Shown here: one piece after another, positions 26,423 through 38,700 of the stretch
How positions within the stretch are numbered: the first letter of the stretch is position 1
Layout: each line of letters starts with the position of its first letter
Origin: Lampris incognitus
Taxonomy: Eukaryota; Chordata; Actinopteri; Lampriformes; Lampridae
Direction: 5' to 3'
NCBI RefSeq assembly: GCF_029633865.1
Contig: NC_079224.1
Coordinates: 15,900,890-15,964,889, forward strand
DNA: 64,000 nt
Translations under genes and position numbers: made by a program
The notes under the pieces: model-generated
Told to the model about the DNA's origin: nothing
The model's input: only the letters and a program-made list of their open reading frames with translations
Databases searched by the model: none

Positions 26423-26847
26423 GGGGCGTCCGGGTAGCGTAGCGGTCTATTCCGCTGCCCACCAACACGGGGATCATCAGTTTGATTCCCTGTGTTACCT
26501 CCGGCTTGGTCGGGCGCCCCCTACAGACACAATTGGCCGTGTCTGCGGGTAGGAAGCCGGATGTGGATGGGTGTCCTGGTTGCTGCACTAGCGCCTCCTC
26601 TGGTCAGTCGGGACGCCTGTTCGGGGGGGGAGGGGGAACTGGGGGGAATAGCGTGATCCTCCCACGCGCTACGTCCCCCTGGTGAAACTCCTCACTGTCA
26701 GGTGAAAAGACTCCACATGTATGGGAGGAGGTATGTGGTATTCTGCAGCCCTCTCCGGCTCGGCAGATGGGGTGGAGCAGCGACCGGGACGGCTCGGAAG
26801 AGTGGGGTAATTGGCCATATTCAATTGGGGATAAAAGGGGGGGGGAC
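26423..26847 (+). repeat. tRNA-derived SINE, family A, copy 6
   Basis: Full head and tail, with a short internal loss (GAAGCGGCTGGCG missing before CTCCACATG). Confidence 0.9.
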
Positions 26848-26849
26848 GT

Positions 26850-27420
26850 CCCCTACTGATTTACCACATCCGTCCAATAAATAAGAGCTGATGAAAACAC
26901 GCTCTTGGTGCACAGACGGGCTTGTCCAGGACCAGGTCTGACAATCATCAAGTCAGGAAAAAGGTTCAGATATGGATGCAAAGACAGAGGAGTGTAAGGA
27001 CAACATATAATTTCACAATGACTTTGAGAAGTGAAACGGGAACTCAAACCTGCCAGCGTTTTATTTCCAGGCAAAACACCTTTGATGTTTCCATGGCAAC
27101 CTGTCCTCCCACAAGCAGGTTATAGTATAGTTAGGTATGCCTGATATTCTGGCAGGGAGGAGCCTTTCTCTGACAGGTACAAACAAATCCATCACTGTGT
27201 CCACACACTGCTGTCACTTCTCTGCAAACGTTTCAGCGGCTGATTCAGTCTATCTTTTTTTTTTCTTTGTGACATTTAACATCATGCCAATGAGGATATC
27301 GAAATGCTGAAATGAGACCATGCCTTTAACTTACTGAGCTATTGTTTATTGGGTTGGTACTGAATGCTTGTCCGGCTGCCAACCTCTCTTCCTTTTCACT
27401 GCGAACCAGATGCTGATCTT
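26850..27420. other. Unrecognised intergenic stretch
   Basis: No coding exon or repeat family was recognised. Confidence 0.35.
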
Positions 27421-27512
27421 CCATCCATCCATCCATCCATCCATCCATCCATCCATCCATCCATCCATCCATCCATCCATCCATCCATCCATCCATCCAT
27501 CTATCCATCCAT
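27421..27512. repeat. (CCAT)23 microsatellite
   Basis: About 92 bp of CCAT units with one TCTA interruption. Of the kind left by L2-like SINE tails, but no SINE body was found beside it. Confidence 0.9.
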
Positions 27513-27623
27513 AGCCTGGTCACATCTTCCGGCCCCTTGATACTAACAAGGAGGATCTTACCAATTGGAGCCCTTTGGTGAGACCTGGTGAAATCTACTG
27601 ATTATGTCTGCGAAGAGCTGCTC

Positions 27624-27624
27624 G

Positions 27625-27657
<33 letters not shown>

Positions 27658-27659
27658 CC
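27624..27659. repeat. (TCA)12 microsatellite
   Basis: Perfect TCA/ATC units, a second such tract in the window besides 22261-22304. Confidence 0.9.
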
Positions 27660-30246
27660 AGCGCCTGAAAGAAATGTCTCATCAATGTGAGAATCCCACT
27701 CATTATAATGTACATTATTAGCTTGACTATCTTTGTCAGAAACCCCACAGGGCTTCGGCATAGGTGAGGGCAGAACACACCGGCGCTTTTGAAAGTGTAA
27801 GGAAATAAAGTGTGTCTCTCCTGTATGAGGTTTTGTAGGTTATCATGTTACAGGTGGCATGTAGAAAGGTAAATGATACAATTATGTTTCATAGTATACA
27901 GATTTGTGTAGATGACATACATAAACATCTTTTGTTTTGTGGAATATCACATCCTGAACTACCACTTGCATTACTGTTAAACATGGGCCACTTCATCGGT
28001 AACCAACACGGATGACCAACCTGTCATTTCTCTGAAATGAGGAATACTTTTCACTCTGTTTGCCTGAGGTGATAAGTTGTGTTGGTCAGAAATAAAACTC
28101 TCAGGGTTCTGAGTTGACTTCATCTGCAGAAATACACACGAGGCCAAACTATTATGACTGACTGACAGCCAGTCTGATTCCATAAAACCCAGTGGAGAAA
28201 ACCACTTTCCCCCATGAAAACTCGAGCACGGGCGATGTCAAAACCGTCCTGTCGTCCCCCTCAGATTTGGGTAATTCCATGTGTCCATACGGCACTTCTT
28301 GACTTTACGGCACGCGATAGCAGGTTTCTCCAGCTGCATGTTACAGATAGGGAGTTATTTTAGGCCGAGGAGATTGTCATAAACACACCGTGTGGCGATT
28401 GTCCTGTGGTGCAGGCTGGCTGCACACGACTATCAGCTCAGCCTCGCTTTGATTGTCACTATGGGAACTGACCCGCGGCTGCAGGAGCAAAGGCTTCCCA
28501 TCACCACAGCGAGTCGATATTACTTCTCTCTCAATGGTGAGATACATCTGCCACACGAGCATGTTCGACCCAGGTGATTAGCATGCACGTACTTCACGTC
28601 GATGCTATTATTCCTACAAAATGAATTCACACACGGTGATCTGCAGGAAGTAAATTGACCTTTAGACCCCGCAAGGCGCCTTGTTTGAATGACCCACCAA
28701 GGTGATGAAACATCACATCCACTCGTTGCAAGGGGAATGCATTTTCACTTGCAAAGATGACACTCGAGGCCCCCCTCAGCAAATTATTCAGCGGGTTTCG
28801 CCACCAAAGCCAAGGTCAGTGATGGAGTGTGTGGATACACAGAGTCAGCCAGTAGACTTGGTTCCTGGAGGAGGAACAGCAGACGAGCGGAGCATAGTTA
28901 AAATGGAGAGGGGGAAGACGAACCATCTGTTTCAGGGTCCAGAGTTCACTCGGTCGGTGCAGGTGAGCGTGCATGGGGACCGGGGAGTGCCAGCCCGCTT
29001 TAAATGGCACTCAGAGAGCAGCGTGGGCCAGGCAGCCATAGTGGCAAACACGCGTAGTGGAGCCCTCCATAAATATTGACTCTGCTAACTCTCCAAACCT
29101 CAGAGATAAACAGTTTGACAACTCCAAGGGGCAAGGGGTGCCACCATCAGCAAGGCAAAACAAAGCCAGCAGGTAGATTTGGACTGAAGTTTGAGATTTA
29201 GGCGCATCACTGTTCAAGGTGCCACCACGCAAGCCGATGCCATGCTAACGTCGGTCAACGTCAGTTCCACTGAGACTTGAATCCCATCACGAGTCGACAT
29301 TGGATCAACGTCTTTGACTGAGAGGCATGGTTGCCATGTTTTTTTTAAAATTATAAGCAAACATTGGGCTGTTTTCCTCCAGAAAGTCACTTGAAAACTT
29401 TTAATAGTTTGCAGTTTTTGGGCCTCACTTTCAAAATGTCCTTGCTTTCTTTTCTTTTCTTTTATTAAAAGTTTGACTGATAACAGAAAGAAAAAGTGAG
29501 TCTATTCAAATATAAGATGTCAAACATTCCCACCTGCTGTTCAATTCTACTCACTGCACAGAAGTCAATTCATCCCTTCCCTGTTTGCCTCAGATTACAA
29601 AACACACAACAGATTGTGGTAGCTGCTGTCACCATGTCTTTACCTTCTCCCTCTCCACCTGTCTCTCTCCTCCTTTTATTATCAAGGTACCGCTAGCTAA
29701 CATCAACTATACAAGATGCCGCAGGCAAAATGCATAAAATATTGTAAAAGATATAACAAAGGCTGGGGAAAGAGACTGGAAGGCTGGATCGCTTTAGTAA
29801 ACCGAGACTATTTAATCAATTATGGATTTCTGTATTAATTTATGTCAAATAATAGAAATCCACAGGTGAAATCTTGTCAAATGGGAGTCAGTGGTCTAAA
29901 TCACCTCTTGGGTCATTGAATAAAAAAGGGGGGAAAAACTGAATCCCTAAATGAACAAATGGAAAAAAGAGAATACATTTTGATCACCTCTCAGTTATTG
30001 TTCAAACTGTAAAATGTAATCCAGTTAAGAGATAAGCGTGTTGAAACGCGGGTTTAAGGGGAAAGAGCAATAGCTTGATTTGGCCTCCATATGCAGAGCA
30101 AATCTGCTGGTTTTCTCCTGCATGATCTGGCAACCCGGTGGTAGAAAACACAAGGCCTAACAAGATGGTAAAATGATGTATTTAATGAGTTCACGAGACC
30201 ATTTTGAATAATCGTTGGTTTATTTACTTGGTAGAGGATTTGAGTT
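27660..30246. other. Repeat-poor intergenic region upstream of oprk1
   Basis: No SINE, LINE or microsatellite was recognised over about 2.6 kb. One plus-strand open frame (28702-29079, 125 codons) lacks a recognisable domain, and its composition does not look clearly coding. The stretch could hold regulatory sequence, but nothing shows this directly. Confidence 0.35.
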
Positions 30247-30249
30247 TTT

Positions 30250-30664
30250 AATCCCCCTCCCCTTTTTATCCCGTTGCATCCGGCCAATTACCCCTTTCTT
30301 CCGAGCTGCCCCGGTCCCTGCTTCACCCCCTCTGCTGATCCAGGGAGGGCTGCAGACTACCACGTCTCCTCCAATACATGTGGAGTCTCCAGCCGCTTCT
30401 TTTCACCTGACAGTGAGGAGTTTCGCCAGGGGGACGTAGCGCGGGGGAGGATCACGCTATTCCCCCCCAAACAGGCGCCCCGACCGACCACAGGCGCTAG
30501 TGCAGCGACCAGGACACATACCCACATCTGGCTTCCCACCCACAGACACGGACAATTATGTTTGTAGAAACGCTCGACCAAGCCGGAGGTAACACGGGGA
30601 TTCGAACCGGTGATCTCCGTGTTGGTAGGCAACGGAATAGACCGCCACGCCACCCGGACGCCCC
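30250..30664 (-). repeat. tRNA-derived SINE, family A, copy 7
   Basis: Full-length copy. The head ends at the GGACGCCCC block at 30664 and the 3' end lies near 30250. Confidence 0.9.
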
Positions 30665-32347
30665 GGGTTTGAGTTTTTAGACAGAGGATACGTGGGCATG
30701 CCGCTGCCTACGAATCTGTGTGACTATGTCAAACATATAGTACGTAGATGTGAATCCCCAGAGTCTTTATTCACAAGCCACTGTGCTTATCAGTATTAGA
30801 AAATGAAAGGGTAATTTACTGCCAGTTATTGATGGAAGAATGGCTTTATGTCTGCAATTTTTATATGTCATTACTGTTGCTTTCACATTTTCAATCTTAC
30901 TGGGATTATGTGATTTGACAGATGATATCTAATGTGGAGAAGGTACTCTTTCTTCCTACATGTGTCAGATAAGTTCCAGTACTTTCAATTAAACGCAACA
31001 CCTTGCTAATGTCGCATCGACACAACACCTTTTGTGTATCAGCGTTAACACACAGAGCACAAATGTGTCACCAATCTAGCCAAACCAATGTGCTGAAAGA
31101 TGCATTCCCTTTCAGACCTGTAGAAATCCTTACCAGATAACGCAGAGGCCCAGGGAGGCAGTAGTAGGGATTAAAGGCTCACCTCGTGACCACAAAGTTG
31201 GTGATGTGAATCTGTGGACCAGCTCGGATTAGTTGGGCCAGGCAGAGACAAATCAGTAACGGCCACCGAGATGCCCTTGAACAAGGCTCTTAAACACAAT
31301 TATGGCAGCAGAGGCATTTCTGGGTATTTGTGATTAAAATGTACCTTTTCAGACCTTGTCCTAACACCCCTTCGTTGCACAGGAATCCCACAGCTTTCTC
31401 ATCAGCGAGTGGATGGAGCATAATGAGAGTGTTTACACTTTCCCATTATCCAAGTGCTGAGAGATTAACAGGAGGAAAAGCAACACAAACACATGCATAG
31501 TAAACCATAAAGGAAGGAGGCAAACACAATGGGAACATTCTGTAGTGTTCTCTGCAGCACGGCAATGACATTATCTGAAATCTGCCCCACAACCGTGATA
31601 AAACATTCTCCTCTGAGCTCGGCTCATCCTCCTCCACAGATAGGAGGACGGTAGCTCGGTTTGGAATTCAAGGGGGAAGCATCTCCAGAATCTGACACGT
31701 CTCATTTGGAGTGTCTTGGCAATTTTCAGCAATAAGATAAATAAAAAGATATCAAATTGACCACTGAATGTACCTTTTTTTCCACATGACAAAATTGGAG
31801 AATGACAAGTAAAGAAGTCAATTGTTTTGACGACGCCACCGGCCCGTCACCAGAGAAATAAAGCTGCCGTTCCTCCGAAAGCTGCCCATCCTTCAATATT
31901 TAGCGAGGTCTTGACCATAATCACTTCCTCTTTCAGGGGGATAACGTAACATCGTTACCGAGCCTCTTTTGTTTGAAAACAACATCGAAACACCACGTCT
32001 CAGTGCACCGGTTTCCCACTGGGCAAACCCAAACCTCCCAACTCAGGCACCAAATGAAGGATTAATCTAGCTTTCATGTTTCAAGATCAGAGCCGACTTT
32101 GATCGCGAGACAAATGTGGGTTGATATGTTAAGAAACCCATCGCTGCATGTAACAACATAACAAACATGCTAAGTAAAATGAATCTGGAGGCATAGTTGT
32201 TGTGGTACATAGTTGCCTCTGGCCTTATAAGAAAATGAAAACATCCTATTATTTTTATTATTTTTTATTATTACTCCTGGCCTTTTGTAACAGTGCATTT
32301 TGGACATCAAATGCAGTTACAACACAACAATACCATAGACAGCCTTC
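30665..32347. other. Repeat-poor stretch downstream of atp6v1h
   Basis: No gene or repeat family was recognised. It lies between the end of atp6v1h and the upstream region of oprk1. Confidence 0.35.
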
Positions 32348-32353
32348 TTTATT
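32348..32353 (-). terminator. Candidate poly(A) signal of atp6v1h
   Basis: AATAAA on the minus strand, about 310 nt beyond the atp6v1h stop codon, the nearest canonical hexamer noticed. Confidence 0.5.
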
Positions 32354-32659
32354 GGAATGCACTCACAATGTTTCACACGTAAGACTTAAATAACTTGCAA
32401 TTTTACATATCATCACAGACATAAAGTGCTACTCCAATAACTGCACGTCGATTAGCTGCGAGGGCACGCCACATAGCACGAGAAAATCAAGCAACGTCGA
32501 GAATAAAGCAGGGTAACGACAAATAAGGGAAGCCACAAATGTTCTTCATCGACTCATGACAGGAAATGAAAAGGCGATTGTTAAAACTGAGAAGAATGTC
32601 ACACATACAGTACACAGTCGTCCACATAATGTTAAACAAACATCCATGGAGCAGGCACC

Positions 32660-32729
32660 TCAGCTTCGAGCTGCCACGGCTTGGGCCTGCTGCTGATCGG
32701 AAGACTGCAGTTGTTTCCCCAGGTACTCC
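32660..32729 (-). CDS. atp6v1h: atp6v1h terminal coding exon
   Basis: Completes the split Trp codon (TG|G) and encodes [10 protein letters not shown] followed by a Gln/Ala-rich end AVAARS and stop TGA. Human ends QTAAARS, so the last residues and the EYLGKQLQS block fix the identity despite the long distance to the previous exon. Confidence 0.93.
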
Positions 32730-35700
32730 CTGTAAGACAGAGAGAAGAATACAGGAGAACATGACATGAGGTGCAACACATCATATGTTGCTGTCTTTCA
32801 TCTGTCACAGATGGAGTGAATGCTTAGCAACAGGTTGTCATAAACACAGCTACACTTCTAAAGGAAAATAAATCAAGCACGAGTTTACCTTTTATTCTGA
32901 AATACTTTCTACTTTTTATATAGGTCTTGAATGGAACAATACACGTTTGATGAGGCATCACATGACAAAGTGGTGGAAATATACTCAAAGGAGTGAGTAT
33001 ATTTACACACGATCGTGCACGCTGAATTCTTATGCAGTGTATATTTATAGTTTATGTACATGTGTGATAGCTCAGTGAGGGAGTCAAAACTGTAACAATT
33101 TCAAAAAGTAAGAATTTTTAACTTGTTTCACATTTTGACAAGAACACAGTGTCATCGATGCAAAGCACAACTGTTGTGTGACTTTGCTGTAAACAGAGCA
33201 ATACACGATATTTATCTTAAGTTTGTGATTGCACGTTTTCAGCGGAGTAGCTAATGTTACATATTATTTACATCATATCGTGATTGGACGCTTGACATTG
33301 ACATTGTAAAATAGATACTTTTGCACCGGATCAACAGAGCTAAAGTTAGCTTGTCTGAATCAGGTTTTTAGCTAGCTGACATGTCAGACACGCTTCAAAA
33401 CTGATCAAAAAGCTGATGTGTTGCCGTATGTTACAGGTGATAAGAGGACACCTCATTCGCATCTCTGTTGATGGTGTTTCTGTGTAATCCTACCTTGACT
33501 GAAACCACATGGACAATACCAAGTGATAGAATATGAGAGAGAGGCAAAGACAGCATAATGGTGGGGTGCAGACAAATCATATCATGTTGCTTTTCTACCT
33601 GGGTCAGTCTATACGATGCTCCTATATAAACATAGACAATTAAAGGAGTTTGTCATAATGAGCCTTTTCCCCTGGAGAAAAGAGACAGCATAAATCTTCT
33701 CCTTCATAGCGGCCACCTGGTGTAGTCTTTTTCTTTTGTGTGCTGTATTTAAGACAAGGGCAATCAGTTTTATATTCTAGGGAAATACGAACATGTTTTC
33801 AGCTAAAAAGAAAATGAAAAAAAAAGAGTTTTACTACCTCTTTAAGGAAATCTAACAGGGAATAAATGGATTAACCCAAAATGACATGCAGCTGTAGAAA
33901 TATAATGGTATTACTAGCAGATGTCACAACACTTAATGAGGCATTTTATTTGGTGGTAACATTTTCCCAGATATAGGATCATATCGTGCACACTGATATC
34001 AGAGCTATCAACAGAATCTCAGAGCCCCAAGAATGCAAAAGCTAGAAATGACTGCTGTCAAACAGTATTTTTTTCTTTCTGAAAGTATAAAGAAAAGATT
34101 CATACTTGCAGAGTGTAAATTGAGTGCTGCAGAATTCTCATAAGGACACAGCAGACTTGTATTCATTATGGTGGTATTTTCTATTCCAAGACTTGAATTT
34201 CAGTGTCAAAAGAGTCAACATACTTTACTTGCATCTCTGCATGCAGCTTTTTCTCTTTCAATCACACTAATTAAAGTGTGCTATAAAGAGCAGCACTATA
34301 AATAGTAGCGGAACAGGATCGGGCTTAATAACCAACAGGTTTGACATTTGCGCCTAAAAACAATAATCTGTGGGTTAAGATGGAATCACAAATATGGAAC
34401 AGGAAACATGGAAACATGGCTATTGTTATACATCCATATTTAAAAATACATTTCACATTTCCATTATTTTTCCACTCGTCTCCATTTCAAAAGGCCTGGC
34501 GTAGGCAACAGAGTCTCATATTGTTCTATCATTCTGCACACAACTGAGCAGAGCCTGCTCTGACAGTATTTAGGATACAAGTAGGTGCGCGTCACTCGAC
34601 GTCTGTCTGTCTCCCAAACGGGACGCTATCGAATGAGATGGATGTTAACAGACCCATCATGAGTTCAGCTCAAGCACAGAGAAATGTGTTCACCCTTTGA
34701 GTGTGTGCATTTAAGGAGATATTTTCTCAATGTGGAAGGGGGGAAAAAACAGTTGGAGCAGAAAGTGTCAAAAGGACCTCCAACATCAACAGCCTCCTAA
34801 CGGGACACATTTCTTTGAAGTCTCCACTAATAACCTTTAGCCACCGTCCTTATAGTGGCTATATGTCGATACCCACTGCTATCAAAGAGGCGTTAAACAG
34901 CACAAGGCAATAGGTGCAGTTGTTTAAATTGGACACAACTAACAAAGACAGTGGAGCCAAAGAGCTCCAGGAAACATGAACCTACCAGTATGACTATCTA
35001 GGAGGTTCAACAAACCCCATTTACAATTACACTTATCTAAAAAGGGACCAGATGAAAATCTGGAACTTGCACATGCATGTAACACCAAGAGCTGAGGGCT
35101 CAGTCAGTCTACAGATTTAAAATCAAGGATGAACAAAATAGACACAGTTTTTACCCTGACTGTTTCGATTATAGGGACAAGTACTAGCCAAAGTCAAGTA
35201 ATCAGGCAAATGCACTGCAACCATGTTATGTTCAGAGGCAATTTCTCTAACCAGTCCTGGAAGTGGAGCACAAAATGGCTTTATAATGCATTCAGTTTAG
35301 GAGAGAAGTCCTCTCAAAATTGTGACCAAGGTAAATATATAAAACCCGCTATTTTGACCCCAATTTGTCTTTCCTTTTCATACTTTCTATGAGAGAGTGC
35401 ACAGCAAGCTCTGAGAAACATGGGTCCTCTCACACTCAAAAATGTACAAGCTACTGCATGTAATGGGGGTCTAAAAATAGGGTTTCTAAAGTGAAATGCA
35501 GACTTCACAGGTTTGGCCGAAACCTAGAAGCATAGAGGCTGCATAGATAGAGGAACACTGAGCAGGATATTGGTTTAAGGATAGGCTAAAACTGTGATTA
35601 TCATATTCGTAATGTTTTTCACATCAAATGGCATGCGAGGTGCTCACTACAGCGAAAGCCATCACATGCTGTTTGTCTGTGGTCAAAAGAGCATGCAAAT

Positions 35701-38700
35701 AGGCAGGTCATTCAAAGGTAAAAACAAAATGCTCCAATCACTAGTCTACTACTATTACTACTACTACTACTGCTATTACTACTACCACTACTACTACTAC
35801 TTTCAGCTGCTCCCGTTAGGGGTCGCCACAGCGGATCATCCGTTTCCATCTCTTCCTGTCCTCTGCATCTTCCTCTGTCATGCCAACTCCCTGCATTTCC
35901 TCTCTCACCACATCCATAAACCTCCTCTCTTTGGCCCTCCTCTTTTCCTCTTCCCTGGCAGCTCCATATTTAGCATCCTTCTCCCAATATACCCAGCATC
36001 TCTCCTCCACATGTCCAAACCATCTCAATCTTGCCTCTCTTGCTTTGTCTCCAAACCATCCAACCTGAGCTGTCCCTCAAACATACTCATTCCCAATTCT
36101 GTCCTTCTTCATCACTCCCAACACAAATCTTAGCATCGTCAAATCTGCCACCTCCAGCTCCACCTCCTGTCTTTTGGTCAGTGCCACCGTCTCCACTCTC
36201 TTCTTCACCTCTCTAACTCACTCCGTTACTTTGAACAGATGACCCGAAGTATTTAAACTCATCCACCATCACCGTCTCTACTCCTTGCATCCTCACCATT
36301 CTGCTGTCCTCACTCTCCTTCACACATATGTATTCCTTCTTGCTCCTACTGACTTTCATTCCTCTTCTCTTCAGTGCATACCTCCACCTCTCCTCAGCCT
36401 GCAACATACTCTCACTACAGACCACAATGTCATCCGCGAACATCATAGTCCATGGAGACTTCTGCCTGAGCTTTTCCGTCAACCTGTCTATAACCATTGC
36501 AAACAAGAAAGGGCTCAGAGCCGATCCTTGATGTAATCCCACTTCCACCTTGAACCCATCCGTCACTCCTACTGCACACATAACCACACTGCCCTCATAC
36601 ACATCTTGCACCACTCTTATATACTCCTCTGCCACCTCCCACTTCCTCATAAAATACCACACCTCCTTTCTTGGCACCCTGTCATATGCTTTCTCTAAAT
36701 CCACAAAGACACTTCTGATCTTCTCTATACTTCTCCATCAACATTCTCGAAGCAAACATCACATCTGTGGTGCTCTTTCATGGCATGAACCCATACTGCT
36801 GCTCTCTAGTCATCACCTCTCTCCTCTTAACCTAGCTTCCACTACTCTTTCCCATATCTTCATGCTGTGACAGATCAACTTTATATCCTTATTCTTGAAA
36901 TCGGTACAAGTACACTTCTTCTCCACTCCTCATGCATCCTCTCATTTTTGAAGATTGTTAAACAATTTAGTTAAAAACTCCACTGCCATCTCTCCTAAAC
37001 ACCTCCACAGGTATGTCATCTGGACCAACCACCTTTCTCCTCTTCATTCTCTTCATAGCTGCCCTCACTTCCTCCTTGCTAATCCACTGCACTTCCTGAC
37101 GTCATCCAACCTTGTCTCTCTCTCATTTTCTTCATTCACCAGCCCCTCAAAGTACTCCTTCCACCTTCTCAACACACACTCCTTGCTTGTCAGCACATTT
37201 CCATCTCTATCCTTCATCACCCTAACCTGCTGCACATGTTTCCCAGCTTGGTCCCTCTGTCTAGCCAAGTCCTTTTCTCCTTCCTTAGTGTCTAACCTCT
37301 CATAAAACTCACCATACACCTTTTCCTTTGCCTTCACCACCTCTCTCTTCACGCCACATCTCCTTGTACTCCTGTCTACTTTCTTCATCTCTCTATCCCA
37401 CTTCTTCTTTGCCAACCTTTTCCTCAGTATACTTTGCTGTACTTCCTCATTCCACCACCAAGTCTCCTTCCCTTCCTTCCTCTGTCCAGACTGACACACC
37501 AAGTACCTTCCTAGATGTCTGCCTCACCATTTCTACAGTGGTTGCCCAGCCATCTGGCAACTCTTCACTACCACCCAGTGCCTGTCTTAACTCCTCCCTG
37601 AACTCCACACAACATTCTTCCTTCTTCAACTTCCACCATTTGATCCTGGACTCTGCCTACACTATCTTCCTCTTCTTGATCTCCAAAGTCATTCTACAGA
37701 CTATCATCCGATGATACCTAGCTATGTCCTCCCCATCACCATCTTGCAGTCTCCAATCCCTTTCACATCATGCCTCCTGCATGACATAGTCCACCTGTGT
37801 GCACTTTCCTCCACTCTTATACATCACTCTGTGTTCCTCCTTCTTCTTGAAATATGTATTCACCACAGCCATTTCCATCCTTTTTGCAAAATCCACCACC
37901 ATCTGTCTTTCCACATTCCTGTCTTTGACACTATACCTGCCCATCACCTCCTCATCACCTCTGTTCCATTCACCCTTCTGCCCTTCAAATGATCTGATTG
38001 GATATATGCTTCCAGGTAATTGCTTTCCTCCTAGTGTCTTGATGTAATTTCAATGCTTTGTCATACAATTTTGTCAGAGATTATCTAGACCTGAAGTTAT
38101 TTAATTTCCCCCCCATTTCTCCTGTTGATGTCTCCTTCCTCATTTCTATCAGACATCTGGTATCACCTGAGGCCCGAACCACCTCAACTGGCTCCTTTCG
38201 ACGCGAAGGAGCAGCGGCTCTACTCCGAGCTCCCTCCGGATGTCCGAGCATCTCTTCTCCTTGATTAGGATGCCTCCTGGGCAGCTTCCTTTGGAGGTTT
38301 TCCAGACATGTCCAACTGGGAGGAGACCCCGGGGAAGATTCAGAACTCGCTGGAGGGACTACATGTCCAATCTGGCCTGGGAACGCCTTGGGATCCCCCA
38401 GAAGGAGCTGCAGGGTGTTGCTGGGGAGAGGGACGTCTGGAGTGCCTTACTTAGCTTGCTGCCACCACGACCCGACCCCGAAGATGCAGCTGATGATGAG
38501 ATGAGATCTGGTATCACATCGCTCCCCTCGGCACAAAAGTTCAAGGAGGCTGAATTTTGGGTGTTATGACTGCTAAGCTGTGCATAAGCAAATTTGCCTG
38601 TGCAAATTTGCTTATGCACGGCACAACTTGGAGACAATAACAAGTTTGACAGCACAAGGATGGAGTTTTTGCATTCAACATGAAAGCCCCTAAATTCCTA

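Noticed and set aside
35594-37992. Several plus-strand open frames rich in Ser, Leu, Pro and His
   Set aside because: They are the antisense of the minus-strand RTE-like LINE.
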